DNA of 64,000 nucleotides from Phlegmacium glaucopus. Lineage: Eukaryota; Basidiomycota; Agaricomycetes; Agaricales; Cortinariaceae. A model generated the notes under the pieces. That model did not search any database, had not been told where the DNA came from, and saw only the letters and a list, made by a program, of their open reading frames with translations. The first letter of the stretch is position 1, and the number at the start of each line of letters is the position of its first letter. Where the stretch lies: contig MU130378.1 of assembly GCA_015039465.1 (NCBI GenBank), positions 748,570 to 812,569 of the forward strand, written 5' to 3'. Of the stretch, positions 20,570-31,728 are shown one piece after another. The translations under genes were made by a program, and so were the position numbers.

Positions 20570-23500
20570 CTAATCCATTTCTTCAATCTCGATATCTTCA
20601 TCATCTTCATCATCTTCACCCTGATCCACATCCATCCTACCACCCATAGCCTCATGATTAGGGATGACGTTGAGGCGGTTATAAGGTCCGTCAAAGCGAA
20701 CTTTTACTGTCTCGCCGTCTAACACTTGCCCCGAGAGGAGGAGCACAGACAGCGGGTTTAAGAGCTCACTCTGAATGGCACGGTTGATAGGCCGCGCTCC
20801 ATACGATGTCGAGTACCCCACAGACGAGAGGTATTCCTTGCTCTCTGGATCGACATCTAGTTTGATCTTGCGGTCTGCGAGACGATCTTCAACCTCCTTT
20901 AGGCGGCAGTCAACAATTTTGAGGATGTCCTTGCGGGAAAGGGCACGCTACAAGAAGAAAGGTCAGACTTATGAAGACTATAAATAAACGAATACTACTC
21001 ACGAAAATAACAATTTCGTCGATTCGATTGATGAATTCAGGAGGGAAATGTCCCTGGATGGCCCCCAAGACCAGATCCTTTGCTTTTGGGTTAACAGCTC
21101 CTTCAGCGAACTCATTGAGATAAGCTGCACCAAGATTCGACGTCATCATGATGACAGTGTTGGTCATGTCAACGATTCTCCCTTGACCATCTGTCAAACG
21201 TCCATCGTCTAGGACTTGGAGGAATAGGGTGACAAATTCGCGGCAAGCCTTTTCAATTTCATCGATTAGGATGATGGAATATGGCTTGCGTCGAATGTAC
21301 TCTGTAAGTTGACCTCCAGCATCGTAGCCGACATAGCCAGGAGGGGAGCCAATAAGCCGAGATATAGAATGTTTCTCAGAGTACTCGGATGCGTCGATTC
21401 TGATCATAGTGTCGGGAGAGTCGAAGAGCACCGTTGCGAGCTAGAAGCAAAATTAATGACTTGGTAGCCTCGAGTTGTCGCAAAAGTACTTACCGTCTTT
21501 GCCATGAGGGTTTTACCCGTACCTGAAGGACCTGCCATCAAGAAACTGGCAATAGGTCGATTGGGGTTCGCAAGCCCACTGCGCGAAAGCCTGATTGCGT
21601 TGGCAACAGCTTTGACCGCATCAAACTGTCCGATGACATGCTCTGCTAGGACTTTCTCCAATCTCAAAAGTTTCTCCTTCTCGCTTGTCACCAGGCGAGT
21701 AACAGGGATATTTGTCCACCTGCCAACAATCTCTGCTATTTGATCTGGAGTAACTGTGTCTGCGCCACTGCCGGCGTCTTCAGCTGCCTTCTTAGCCTCC
21801 AAAGTTTCAAGACGGGTTTGGAGATCTGGCATAGCGTAGTAGCGGAGATCGGATGCAGTGGCAAGGTCGTATCTAAAGAGGTGTATGTCAGTACGAAAGA
21901 AACAGAAACACAGCTTGAACCGAATTTACCTTCTCTCGGCGTCCTCAATCTTAGCTTTCAGATCGTCCATCTTCCTTCTGACTTGATTAATCTCATCTCC
22001 GCGTCTTTTCTCATTCTCGTAAGCAGCCTTGAGGGGTTGGAGCTGTTCTTCAGCTTGTGCAATACTTTTACGAGCCAGTTGTAGTCTCTCCTTACTCGCA
22101 GCGTCTTTTTCGCGCTCTAGAGCATGAATTTCAACATCCAACTCTAGTTTTCGGCGTTGGAGCTTGTCAATAGCTTCTGGTTCCGTTTCCCGTGTGACGC
22201 GGACACTGAACAAGAAAATGTTAGAGTTAATAGAGAGAACATTGAGAAGGTTGAACATACCTAGCACAAGCCTCATCAACTAAATCGATAGCAGAATCGG
22301 GAAGTCGCCTGGAGGTGAGATATCGCTTGGCCAAGGTGGCGGCCGTGATGAGAGCGCCATCCAGGATACGTACTCCGTGATGCACTTCGTACTTCTCTCG
22401 AATGCCACGCAGAATGCTGATCGTTTCCCCCACCGTTGGCTCGTTTACAATTACTTGTGCGAACCGTCGTTCCAGAGCAGGGTCGGTTTCGATGTACTTC
22501 CGGTACTCTGACAATGTCGTTGCGCCGATACAACGTAATTTCCCGCGGGCTAGAAGGGGCTTGAAGAGATTGCCTGCATCCATACCCCCCCCTTCGGCAC
22601 CTCGTCCAGCCATGATCAAGTGCAACTCATCGATGAAAAGAATGACACCTGGGCCGCCGTCTTCTGCCGCCTTCTCGACTTCATTAAGGACAGCTTTGAT
22701 GCGTTCTTCATATTCGCCCTTGTATTTTGCACCTGCCATGAGAGCGCCCATATCGAGGGAAAAAAGGCGCGCGATGAGACTCGCAGGCACATCGCGGTTA
22801 ACGATTCGTTGAGCAAGGCCTTCCGCGATTGCTGTTTTGCCGACACCAGGTTCACCGATTAGAACAGGGTTATTTTTCGTTCTAAATGATACATCAAAAA
22901 GGACTTTGTTGAGATGATTTATGATAAATATAATTACCTTCGGCAAAGGATACGAATGACACGTCGAATCTCGTTGTCTCGACCAATGACAGGGTCGATC
23001 TTACCCTCTTCAGCCAGGGCCGTCAAATCTACTGCATACTTTTGGAGAGCATCAAAGCCCTGCTCGGCGTTTTTGGATTCGATGCGACGATTTCCCCGAA
23101 TCTGCTCAATTGCAGTCTTCAGCGTGCCTTCTACAACGCTGTTTTCTTTCAGGACAGCCGATATTGTTGGATCCTTTATGAGAGCAAGGAGAAGGTGGTC
23201 TTGAGCGATGTAAGAATCGTGCATTGTTTTCTGGAGCTCATGAGCTTGCCCCAAGACTTTCGCAGCGGTGCTAGATAAAGACATTGAATCTGGTGGTGGG
23301 TTTTGACTCGGTAGGCGGACAAGAAGCTTATTTATTCCTCGTTTGACTGAGGCCTAGAGAATTGAGTAAATTATCGAACTGGAGAACAGTAGGATGGTGT
23401 ACTTACTGGATCTCCGCCTACTCTTGAAATGACCGAAGAAAATAGGCCATGCGAGGAAGGACCTCCAGGCATGGAAGGTTCCGAGTGTCCCTCATTTAAC

Positions 23501-23657
23501 AGAACAAAGGCGAGATGAACAGGATAGACTAGAAATAGTATTGTAAGCTGTTGCGGAGGAGAGACGTGAGAGTGACAATACCTTGGACATGAGCATGGTC
23601 TTTCGCAAGCTGAGTGGCTTCCAAGATGGTGCTTTGGGTCTTCTCTGTGTATTCCAT
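20570..23657 (-). CDS. Hsp104/ClpB-type disaggregase
   Basis: A hexameric AAA+ chaperone that pulls proteins out of aggregates together with Hsp70. Exons 23657-23582, 23528-23407, 23353-22938, 22881-22261, 22205-21930, 21872-21494, 21440-21003 and 20947-20570 give 901 residues, the usual Hsp104 length. The Clp N-domain leads to NBD1 (Walker [10 protein letters not shown], Walker [10 protein letters not shown]). A coiled-coil middle domain follows (residues about 415-530, Glu/Lys/Arg-rich). NBD2 has Walker A GPSGTGKT, Walker [10 protein letters not shown] and pore loop [13 protein letters not shown]. The acidic tail ([15 protein letters not shown]) matches cytosolic/nuclear Hsp104 rather than mitochondrial Hsp78, and there is no presequence. 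A heat-shock element lies about 80 bp upstream of the start. Confidence 0.96.
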
Positions 23658-23735
23658 GTCGTTCGTTGATAAGTTGGAAGTGACAGGTTTATAAAGGTTC
23701 AGACTTTATGTTTCCAGTCAAGTCTGGATCAACAC

Positions 23736-23749
23736 AGAAGTTTCTGGAC
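23736..23749 (-). promoter_or_regulatory. Heat-shock element upstream of HSP104
   Basis: The plus strand reads AGAAGTTTCTGGAC, giving three alternating 5-bp units (GAA, TTC, GA) with correct spacing. It sits about 80 bp upstream of the Hsp104 start, with a TATA-like TTTATAAA between them (about 23690). This fits binding by trimeric Hsf1. Confidence 0.65.
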
Positions 23750-23977
23750 TATGACGTACAGTCATGTGATATCCTCAGTGCTATGCACTCTTGCACATAG
23801 ATTCTGCGTGTATCATGTCAATATCTGGCCAAATTATGGCTCAGGCGCTGAAGAAAGAGAGTAGTATACTAAGTAATTGTCACCGATCAGTGACATTTCT
23901 GTTTCCCATTTTTGGAAGATTGCACAGCCGCAGCACTCTAGTATATCCCCATAGAACGCCTCTCCAGGCGTTTTCCA

Positions 23978-26127
23978 ATGTTCGCCCACCTATCAATTCC
24001 TCTCGGCATCATAGTTGGTCTCCTTGCTTCCTTCGTTCAATCACTCGGGCTCACCGTACAAAGGAAAAGTCACGTTTTGAATCAAGCTTTACCGGAGCAT
24101 CGTCAATGTGTTGAACATCGAAGACCGTTGGTTTCATTGGTCTTTCCTCTCCATGCCATTTGGCTTACCAACCTTCCAGGTTATGGCTGATAGGGTTTGC
24201 CATATTTATTTCCTCCAATATCCTGGGATCACTGGTCCAAATCGCCTCTCTGCCAGTCGTTATTCTCGCTCCACTCGGTGCCGTATCCCTATTGTGGAAT
24301 GCTTTCTTTGCTCGCTTCATACTTGGAGATGTTTTCTCCCCATGGATGATTCTAGCTACCATCCTCATTGCCGGTGGTGCTATCTTGATAGCCTTCTTTG
24401 GCATTGTACCAGAACCTACACGGTCCCTTGAAGATTTACTCCACCTTTTCAGGCGCCCGGCTTTCATTGCATATTTCTCCATCTTAGGATTCATAGTCAT
24501 CTTTTGCCTTGCCATCGTGAGTTTTACTGTGACTATCTACCTTGAACTCCCTTTTGACAAATTTCTCCCTCTTTTCAGACACATATTGCAGAATTTTCCC
24601 TCTCCCGTCGAATAGACAAGTCATGCCCATCTGATTCATCTTCGGCTGACCTCTCCCCTTCGTCAACCAACATTCATTTGCCTACACACGCCTCAGATAC
24701 AACTCCTGTCATCTCCAATGCCATCGACGACTCACTCGCTACTGAGCGCACCCCGCTTTTAGATCGCAAAGCCGGGAGTACGTCTCCTTCATCCGAATCA
24801 ATAAACCCGACTCTCCGCTCCATCAACCGTACACGTCTACTTTTAGCCATTTCTTTCGCATCATTTTCTGGCATCATATCTGGAATGTGTTTACTCTTTG
24901 CCAAAAGCGGGGTTGAACTCTTGCTTTTAACATTGACAGGCAACAACCAATTTTGGCGATGGGAAGCTTGGGTTCTTGTCCTTGGCCTGATCCTATTCGC
25001 GCTCTTGCAACTATGGTATTTGCACAAAGCCCTGATATTAGCTGACCCTACTTTAGTTTGTCCTTGTAAGTGCAATGATATCAGCTCCAATGCAGGATAT
25101 TGCTGACGAGTTCAACTTAGCGGCATTCTGTTTTTATAATCTATCCTCCATTGTGAATGGCCTAGTATACTTCGATCAATTTTCCCTCATTCCGCCAGTA
25201 CACCTTGGTCTTGTGATTCTCGGCATCTTCATCCTCCTGGGTGGAGTATGGGTCGTGAGTATCCATTCTGGCGGTGGGGGTGTAGATGTCGGCACTTGGA
25301 ACGAGGGCGATGACTTCTCATGCGAGGAAAGCATGCTGCTTCCTGGTTCTGAAGATATAGGTGGCAATCGAGAAGCGGCGGCGGCGTCCATGGCCGAGCA
25401 ACCTGTCTGTAAAACGACTAATCATCGAGTTAGACCACAGATGAGTTCTGTCGCAATGGAACGCGAGACCCTCTCTGAGTCAAATATTCCCACCGCCACA
25501 TCTCCACAAACAACTGGATCAGACCTGGATGATCTTTCTAGTCTTCCTCCTGTTCCGACAACAGAAAGTCGTCACCCACGATTGTATACCCAGCTATACA
25601 GTACTCCGCAAGGCCCTTCACACCGTTCACATTCTGCGCGCCGAGAACTGACGACCGATGTTCATCAGTCTCCCACATCGATGCAAACTGGGAATCTACG
25701 CACGGCGTCACATCCTTATTCCTCATATTCTCCAGCCAGTCATCAGTCACCTCATGGGACAGTGTCGACCCTTGGAGCGGGATTCCAGATTGGTCTTTCC
25801 CCCCTGAGCCCTGGCTTCACAATTGTGCCTCTTGACCGCAGACGGCCAAGCGGCATGGGACTATCTGGACGGCCTTCCCTTGCTGATGTGGCAAATGACA
25901 TTATTATTAGTCTGAGAGAGACAGAAAGGCGGAGGACAGTCAGTGAGGGTGAGCCCACGAGAAGGCCCGGGAATGGTGTTCAGGATGCCGCGAGGAACAA
26001 TGAAGCAGCAGTGGGAGAGGAAGATAACGAAGGAGTTGATGAAGGTGACATCGATGAGACAAGGGATCAGTCCAAAAGTCGCAGAAGGTGGCGTTGGATT
26101 AGAAAGGTTTTTACTGGAAAGGGCTGA
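23978..26127 (+). CDS. NIPA-family magnesium transporter (DUF803 membrane protein)
   Basis: Exons 23978-24126, 24180-24516, 24579-25065 and 25121-26127 give 659 residues. The first helix is PLGIIVGLLASFVQSLGLTV followed by QRKSHV. Then come HRRPLWLIGFAIFISSNILG, IASLPVVILAPLGAVSLLWN, a further pair of helices around WMILATILIAGGAILIAFFG and YFSILGFIVIFCLAI, and a second set after a hydrophilic loop of about 90 residues (RTRLLLAISFASFSGIISGM; WVLVLGLILFALLQLWYL; LGLVILGIFILLGGVWVV). This is the NIPA/DMT-like topology of 8-9 helices. Mammalian NIPA proteins carry Mg2+; substrate here is inferred. The C-terminal 300 residues are disordered and Ser/Pro-rich, ending in a basic segment (KSRRRWRWIRKVFTG). 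Confidence 0.9.
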
Positions 26128-27183
26128 ACATATATATCCTTTAATCAATTACACTCTCCAGGCTATGTCGCATGAACCCTGCGGGTCACTGGGGTGTTGC
26201 AAACTTTCGGTTTCTTATGCATGTGGCTTCCCGGTTTTCAGAATGTAACTTTTAGTATCTCGTGAAAAGGACTGCAGAGTCAGATTTTATTTATATTATG
26301 TAGTCGGACATCTAGAAAAACTTGTTCAAGTAAATTTTGACTACCAGTACCAGTGGTGACTTAGGCCTAAATCTGCCTAAATGAGCCTAAATAGCTAAAT
26401 GCAAGCATTCATGTGGCCTAATTTTAGATCCTTTTTCCAACCTTTTTCCATAGAACTTTTTTAAAATGATTACAAAATATTAAGCTTCAAGTAAGGGTGT
26501 TTTTCGGCTCGTCAGACTCAAAGAATCAAATAAATTGAAATAATACAACCTCTCCACCCACTTCTTGAAGTTCCTGCAGATCGTTAATATCATTCAATGT
26601 TTATAACTTTTAAGTGTGTGTACAGTATGTGCAAAATTTGGAGACTGGGAGGCATCTACATAGAACTCATAAAAAAAAGTGACCTAAGTATGTACCTACA
26701 CCCCTGAAAAGTGTGACATCTGGTATACAAGTTGTCAAGGTGATAACAGGGAAAAATTTCCAGAGAACATTTCTATGGCACATATGTGAGAAAATATATC
26801 CAGAAGCAGCCTGAAATCAGGGGTCGCTGATGTCAGTGATGATAGTGTACGGCATCACGTGATCGCGTTTTTTTTGCCTTTGGGGGTGCATCAACAACCC
26901 TATATGGTATGAATGGAGACTCGAGAGACGCAGAGCGTATCTAAGAACTGGCGTATGAGTTACTATTCCAAGATAGAAGGAAATGGAAATGACATTAAGA
27001 GAGAAACGATTATAAAAGAGCCGATTCGGACTCGTAAGGCCCTGAGGTCGCCGGTATTCTGTCTAACGCTAAATAGGAATTTGCATTTGGTATAGTACAC
27101 TTCTTCTTTAACCAACTCATTCTTTACTTAATTTTTGTAACCTGGGATCCCCACACTCCTTCGACTAAGCTAAAACACTCACT
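26128..27183. other. Intergenic, AT-rich region upstream of the DENN gene
   Basis: About 1.05 kb with no recognisable coding potential. Around 26360-26420 the unit GCCTAAAT recurs several times (AGGCCTAAATCTGCCTAAAT, then GAGCCTAAATAG), which might be a degraded repeat. A 10-bp palindrome with an E-box core (ATCACGTGAT, 26854-26863) lies about 320 bp upstream of the DENN start and could bind a bHLH factor. Confidence 0.45.
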
Positions 27184-30100
27184 ATGTCTTCTGCGCGAAG
27201 ACCAGGCGTACCTGCCACGGCAGTCGCTGCAAGTCCTATTCCAGCGGACAGAATCATCAAGTCTCGCTTCTCAGACCAGTCTCTTGAACACAAGAAATCC
27301 AAGACGGGCGCGTATAAAGCATCCCAACGGTTGGACCTCAAAAAAGATTCAGCGCGACCTTCAAGTTCAAGTACTCACGATGCCAACACGCCGATCATAA
27401 ATATCTCAGTAAAGAACAACCTTATTACTCCTTCCACCACTACACCGGCAGTAACTAATGGCGACGCAGCTCTCGCTGACGAGCTAGATTACATCACAGT
27501 CACAACTCCCAATATTTCCAGCCCTGACGCTCTTTCTTCCTTGCGCCCAGATAAGGCCGCCAGAATTCTTGGTATTAGACACAGGAAAAGTATGGAGCCG
27601 ATACCCGCATCGACTCGTAACTCTATTATGTCCACTCGTTCCTTACGCGATGCCGCTCCACTGGCTTCCTTTGTACCTACGTTACCTCTTACCTCTCTCT
27701 ATGTCGTCTCTGGTCTTCCCAAATCTCCCCATACATGGACCCTCGCAGACCCTGATTCAGTTTTGGGATTGCACCACAGCGAAAGTGCTGTCAACCGTTG
27801 GTGGAGACCCGAAGTCCTTGGCAGTACAGTGAGCCCCGGCGCAGGTGGCGGCAAGAAAAAGAAACGTGGTAAACATGAAGAAGTCATGAAAGGAGCGGGC
27901 GCACTCAGTAAACAGGAGGTTGGAAAAATGCTTTCTAAAGCCCTTAAAGTAAGGCTTTGGGCACTCTAATTGACCGTTCTAAACATCTTTGAAACAGCTA
28001 AGTTTTACACGGGAGGTTGAGGTCATAGCTTCGACACTTCAACCAGCCTCTACTATTCATATTTTCACTTTCACTCTCCCAGCGCCCAACACCCCTTTAG
28101 CACCGACGCCTTCAGGCGATCTACTTCGTGCTTCTGTCCTTTCTAATGCAGATAATCGTTCTTCAGCAGCTACGTTTGCGTATCCCTATACTGACGATCC
28201 TTTTGCTCGACCTTCGTCGGCATATCTTGGGCCACCAAGTCTTTTAGGTCACGGCGCTCACAATACACCTCAAAGCGTAACGGGTGGCAACCCGAGTGAC
28301 ATCAATCAATCAACAAGCAGTACCGTGACATACCACGGTGTCTGTTTGACTGTCTGGTCTCATGCGGATGCGGAACGGAGCAGTGCCATCCGTCGTACCT
28401 TAGAAGCCGGCCGATCTCGAAAAGAATCCGCACAATCCATTGTTGCGTCGCGACTGAAGAATCTCAGGGCTGATGTGTCGGGGTCTACGAGTGATGGCCA
28501 AGACCCGACTACTCAGGCAAGACGTAGTGCTAAAAGAAGCTCGCGAGGACCCTGGGGGGATGCTGAAACGGACGGCGAGACGGAAGCCGATGGGGCCATA
28601 AGTGAAAGCGACTTTGAAATAGCCAGCACAGTCGGTCATGGACCTGGTGAAAGTACATTGTTCCTCCCAGGCGACACAGTCTTTTGGCTTCCATATGCTC
28701 TTAGTAAGTTGCATTTCTCAAGTTTTAAATACTTTTTACACTCATTCACTCTCAAAGCCCTTGTATCCCGTCACCCTGTTTATGATTTGATGCGGGATTA
28801 TCTCACTCTTTCTTGGGCTCGTTTTTCAAAGGATGTTCAATCCCACACCCTTCAAATCTCCAAGATTCTTGCGCATCCAGCCCCTCGCGCTGGTGACATA
28901 ATTAAGCTTGACGCGAGCCCTAAGAATGATGGAGATTCGAACCTAGAAGTCATCGCTCGGTTCCCGGGAGGACTTGATTTCGGCAGAGGTCTGGTCGACA
29001 TCAACTTCACTATGTGGCCTCTTTTCAAGTGCCTAAATATCGACAATATCTTAACTATATGCGAGGCATGTTATTCCCGACCTGTGTATTTGACCGTACA
29101 CCTGATTTTAGTTGCAGATTGCACTTGCACCGACGGGAAGAGTCCTTTTCTTCTCAAGATACCCTGCAATGCTTGGGGTAGGTTTCCCATAGATTTAAGA
29201 TATCTTTATTTCTCACAATCGGACAGATTGCGGTGTCGACAATCAAGTACCTCGTAGAGCTTCGAGGCTGGAATGGTATCGCGTTACCTGCAGTTCACTC
29301 CAGAGACGCGAAGATCTATATTGATGATCCTGGTCCTTGGATCATGGGTCTTGCTACCGAGGCTCGGTATAGCGTTAGGCCTGCTTTTGAAGTCTGTGTG
29401 TGTGATTTGTAAGTTTGAATCATTCGTCTGCTACGTTTTCTCACTCCTTCCTCGTTCCAGGGATATCAACTACATGTGCGTTAATCGCAATATCTCCCGC
29501 GGAAAATAGAAAACTAACTATCACTATAGAAGTTGTCCGTCACCCCCGGTAAATGTGGTTTCGATCAAACAACAACGAGAGAAGTACAGGCAGAGACTGC
29601 TCGCTGCTTTTGAATCTCACTACCACCCTGATCACTCGATCCCAAGGTTGACCGCCTATCTATCACTTACTCTATATTTTTCACTGATCTCACTTTATTC
29701 TGATCAGTGAATTCAAGGAAGCTTTCCCTGCTGGGAGATTCAGGCCTGTCTGCAAGATACAGGCAAAACGAGGTGCTTCCTCAGCAGCCGTTGCTGACCA
29801 AATCAAACCCCCAGAGTGGTGGCATTCAACTCGTATTATCCAAGCATTTGATAGTGTGCTTCAGGATAAGGTCAGTCATCTTTTCTTTACAACAAACAAT
29901 GTTTCTCATTCAAGTACAGTTCAAGAAGCCATCATTTTTGAAAAGGATCAGCATGTTTGGTACCCCGAAACGGCCACCTCAATTGACATCCGCTGAGCAG
30001 CTCATCCAACTCTCGATACGGAAACGGGCAACTGCCTTTGTGGACGCTCGAGATGATCTTGAAACCAAGATCGGCCGTCTCTCTCGTCGTCTCAACTTCT

Positions 30101-31607
30101 TGATGACTGAATCTGATTTATGGAGAGATAAATTCGTCACTTTCGAGCAGTATGCAGAAAAACTGAGCGCCGAAGCAAATCAATTGCGTTCGAAGATCAA
30201 CAAAGAGCAACGCGAGACCAAGCGACTTTCGGGTCTTGTTACATTGACAGCTGTCGAGAAGACCAAATTGCAGACCCGTGCGTTGTATCTATCAATATTT
30301 TTATGATAATTCATGGACGTATTTTAGAACTTCGGGACACCGAAAACGCTCATAAGGAGGCAATGTCGGAGCTGGAGAAGATGAAGGATACAATGGACAA
30401 GATGGAACAAGAACGTGCGGAAATGGTCGCCGAAGTTGAGGCCCAAATTGAGCGGGCGTTAGCGTCCATGGCTGTCGATATTGACGACTCGGACTATGGC
30501 AGCTCTCGACCTCACAGTCGTTCATCTAACATGTCTGGACCCCGATCGAGACGTCCAAGTGATGCCGCGAAATCCCGGCACTTGCGTTCCTTTGGAACTG
30601 AGTCTACCCTGGCTGAGTCTTACGGGGAGGAGATGGAGGCCGTGGAAGAATCTTCTACTACTGATAAGCTTGATCGAGAAAATGCGATCATTGAAGAAGA
30701 CGATGAGGAGGAAATTCCTTCGAGAAGGAAACGATTCTCTGCCTCGGAGATGGACGCACCCCAGGACGGCATGAACGCTGTTGACGAAGGCATCAGTCAG
30801 AAGAGTGACAAAATTGCTCAGAAAGTCTTGGAAATCCAGCAAAAGGTATGTCAAGATGCATATCTGATCCTGTTTTTTTTCCCCTCTAATACTTCACAGC
30901 TGGAAACGGCGCTAAGCACAGATCGTCGTGGACCAAAATGGAAATCACGTCCAGGTCAGGAAAGTGGGGAGGAGGAACTTTCAGAAGTAGGTTCTACTCG
31001 TTCAAGGCCATCTCGAAGTCGGCGACTGCACTCCAAACCGAGGTCGAATCCTAGGACGCGAAGTGGCACAACTTCCTCTACTCAGACAAGCACCCCTACA
31101 GTTCATGCTGATGATAGTATAAGGAACCCGTCTTCACATAAGAAAGCTTCAAGTGCCCCTGTGGAACCCGGGACCAAGACTCCGACTAGAGATTCCTTCT
31201 TGGATATCAGTCAAGATGAACAGAGCGTACCAGAGCCCATTCCTTCGCCGCCTAGTTCCAAGACCGATGTACAGGAGAACCTCCCTTCCGTCGCCATACC
31301 CGCTCCCGTTGGACTCACGGAGGATTCTGACACAGACTTCCAGAGCGCTTACTCCGCGAGCCCTAGAGAAAGCAATGGGAGTTTCGACAGCGAACCAGGA
31401 AATCTTGACCTTCTGAATGATACTCTGGCACTCCAAATCAAGTCGCAAGAAAACGTCGAAGACCGTCTTTCCGCTGCTCCAAAAACTCGTCGTGAGCGCG
31501 TCTCGAGCACTTCAACGGCCATTATCATTCGCGAAAGCACCGAGCCGCGCACGAATCTTGCTACGAATCTTACTTCACGGAGCCGGGTTACCTCCAAACA
31601 TGTTTAG
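27184..31607 (+). CDS. Tripartite DENN-domain protein, probable Rab guanine nucleotide exchange factor
   Basis: DENN proteins activate Rab GTPases in membrane traffic. Exons 27184-27948, 27998-28703, 28758-29065, 29118-29177, 29227-29408, 29461-29475 (15 nt), 29530-29646, 29708-29870, 29920-30277, 30328-30845 and 30900-31607 give 1,299 residues. An uDENN part (PLTSLYVVSGLPKSPHTW and TYHGVCLTVWSHADAER) precedes the cDENN core (TVFWLPYALTLVSRHPVYD, PLFKCLNIDNILTICEIALA, PTGRVLFFSRYPAMLGIAV, ELRGWNGIALPAVHSRDAK, VYIDDPGPW-like IYIDDPGPWIMGL). Then come a dDENN-like segment, a coiled coil (residues about 760-900) and a disordered Ser-rich tail. The intron at 29066-29117 starts with GC instead of GT. 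Which Rab it serves cannot be told from sequence. Confidence 0.9.
29066..29117 (+). other. GC-AG intron in the DENN gene
   Basis: The exon ends ATATGCGAG and the intron begins GCATGT, ending TTGCAG. Only this junction gives TICE-IALAPTGRVLF, which is the conserved DENN sequence. No GT in the area yields this frame. Confidence 0.75.
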
Positions 31608-31728
31608 TTAGTCACGCGCGAAGGATGCAGGATACCATTTATTTTCGTACTAATTATTGACATGGTCTATCTTATTTGCAGCCTGGATTTTATAAATTTT
31701 ATGGAATTACAAGTCTCACTGACAACGT

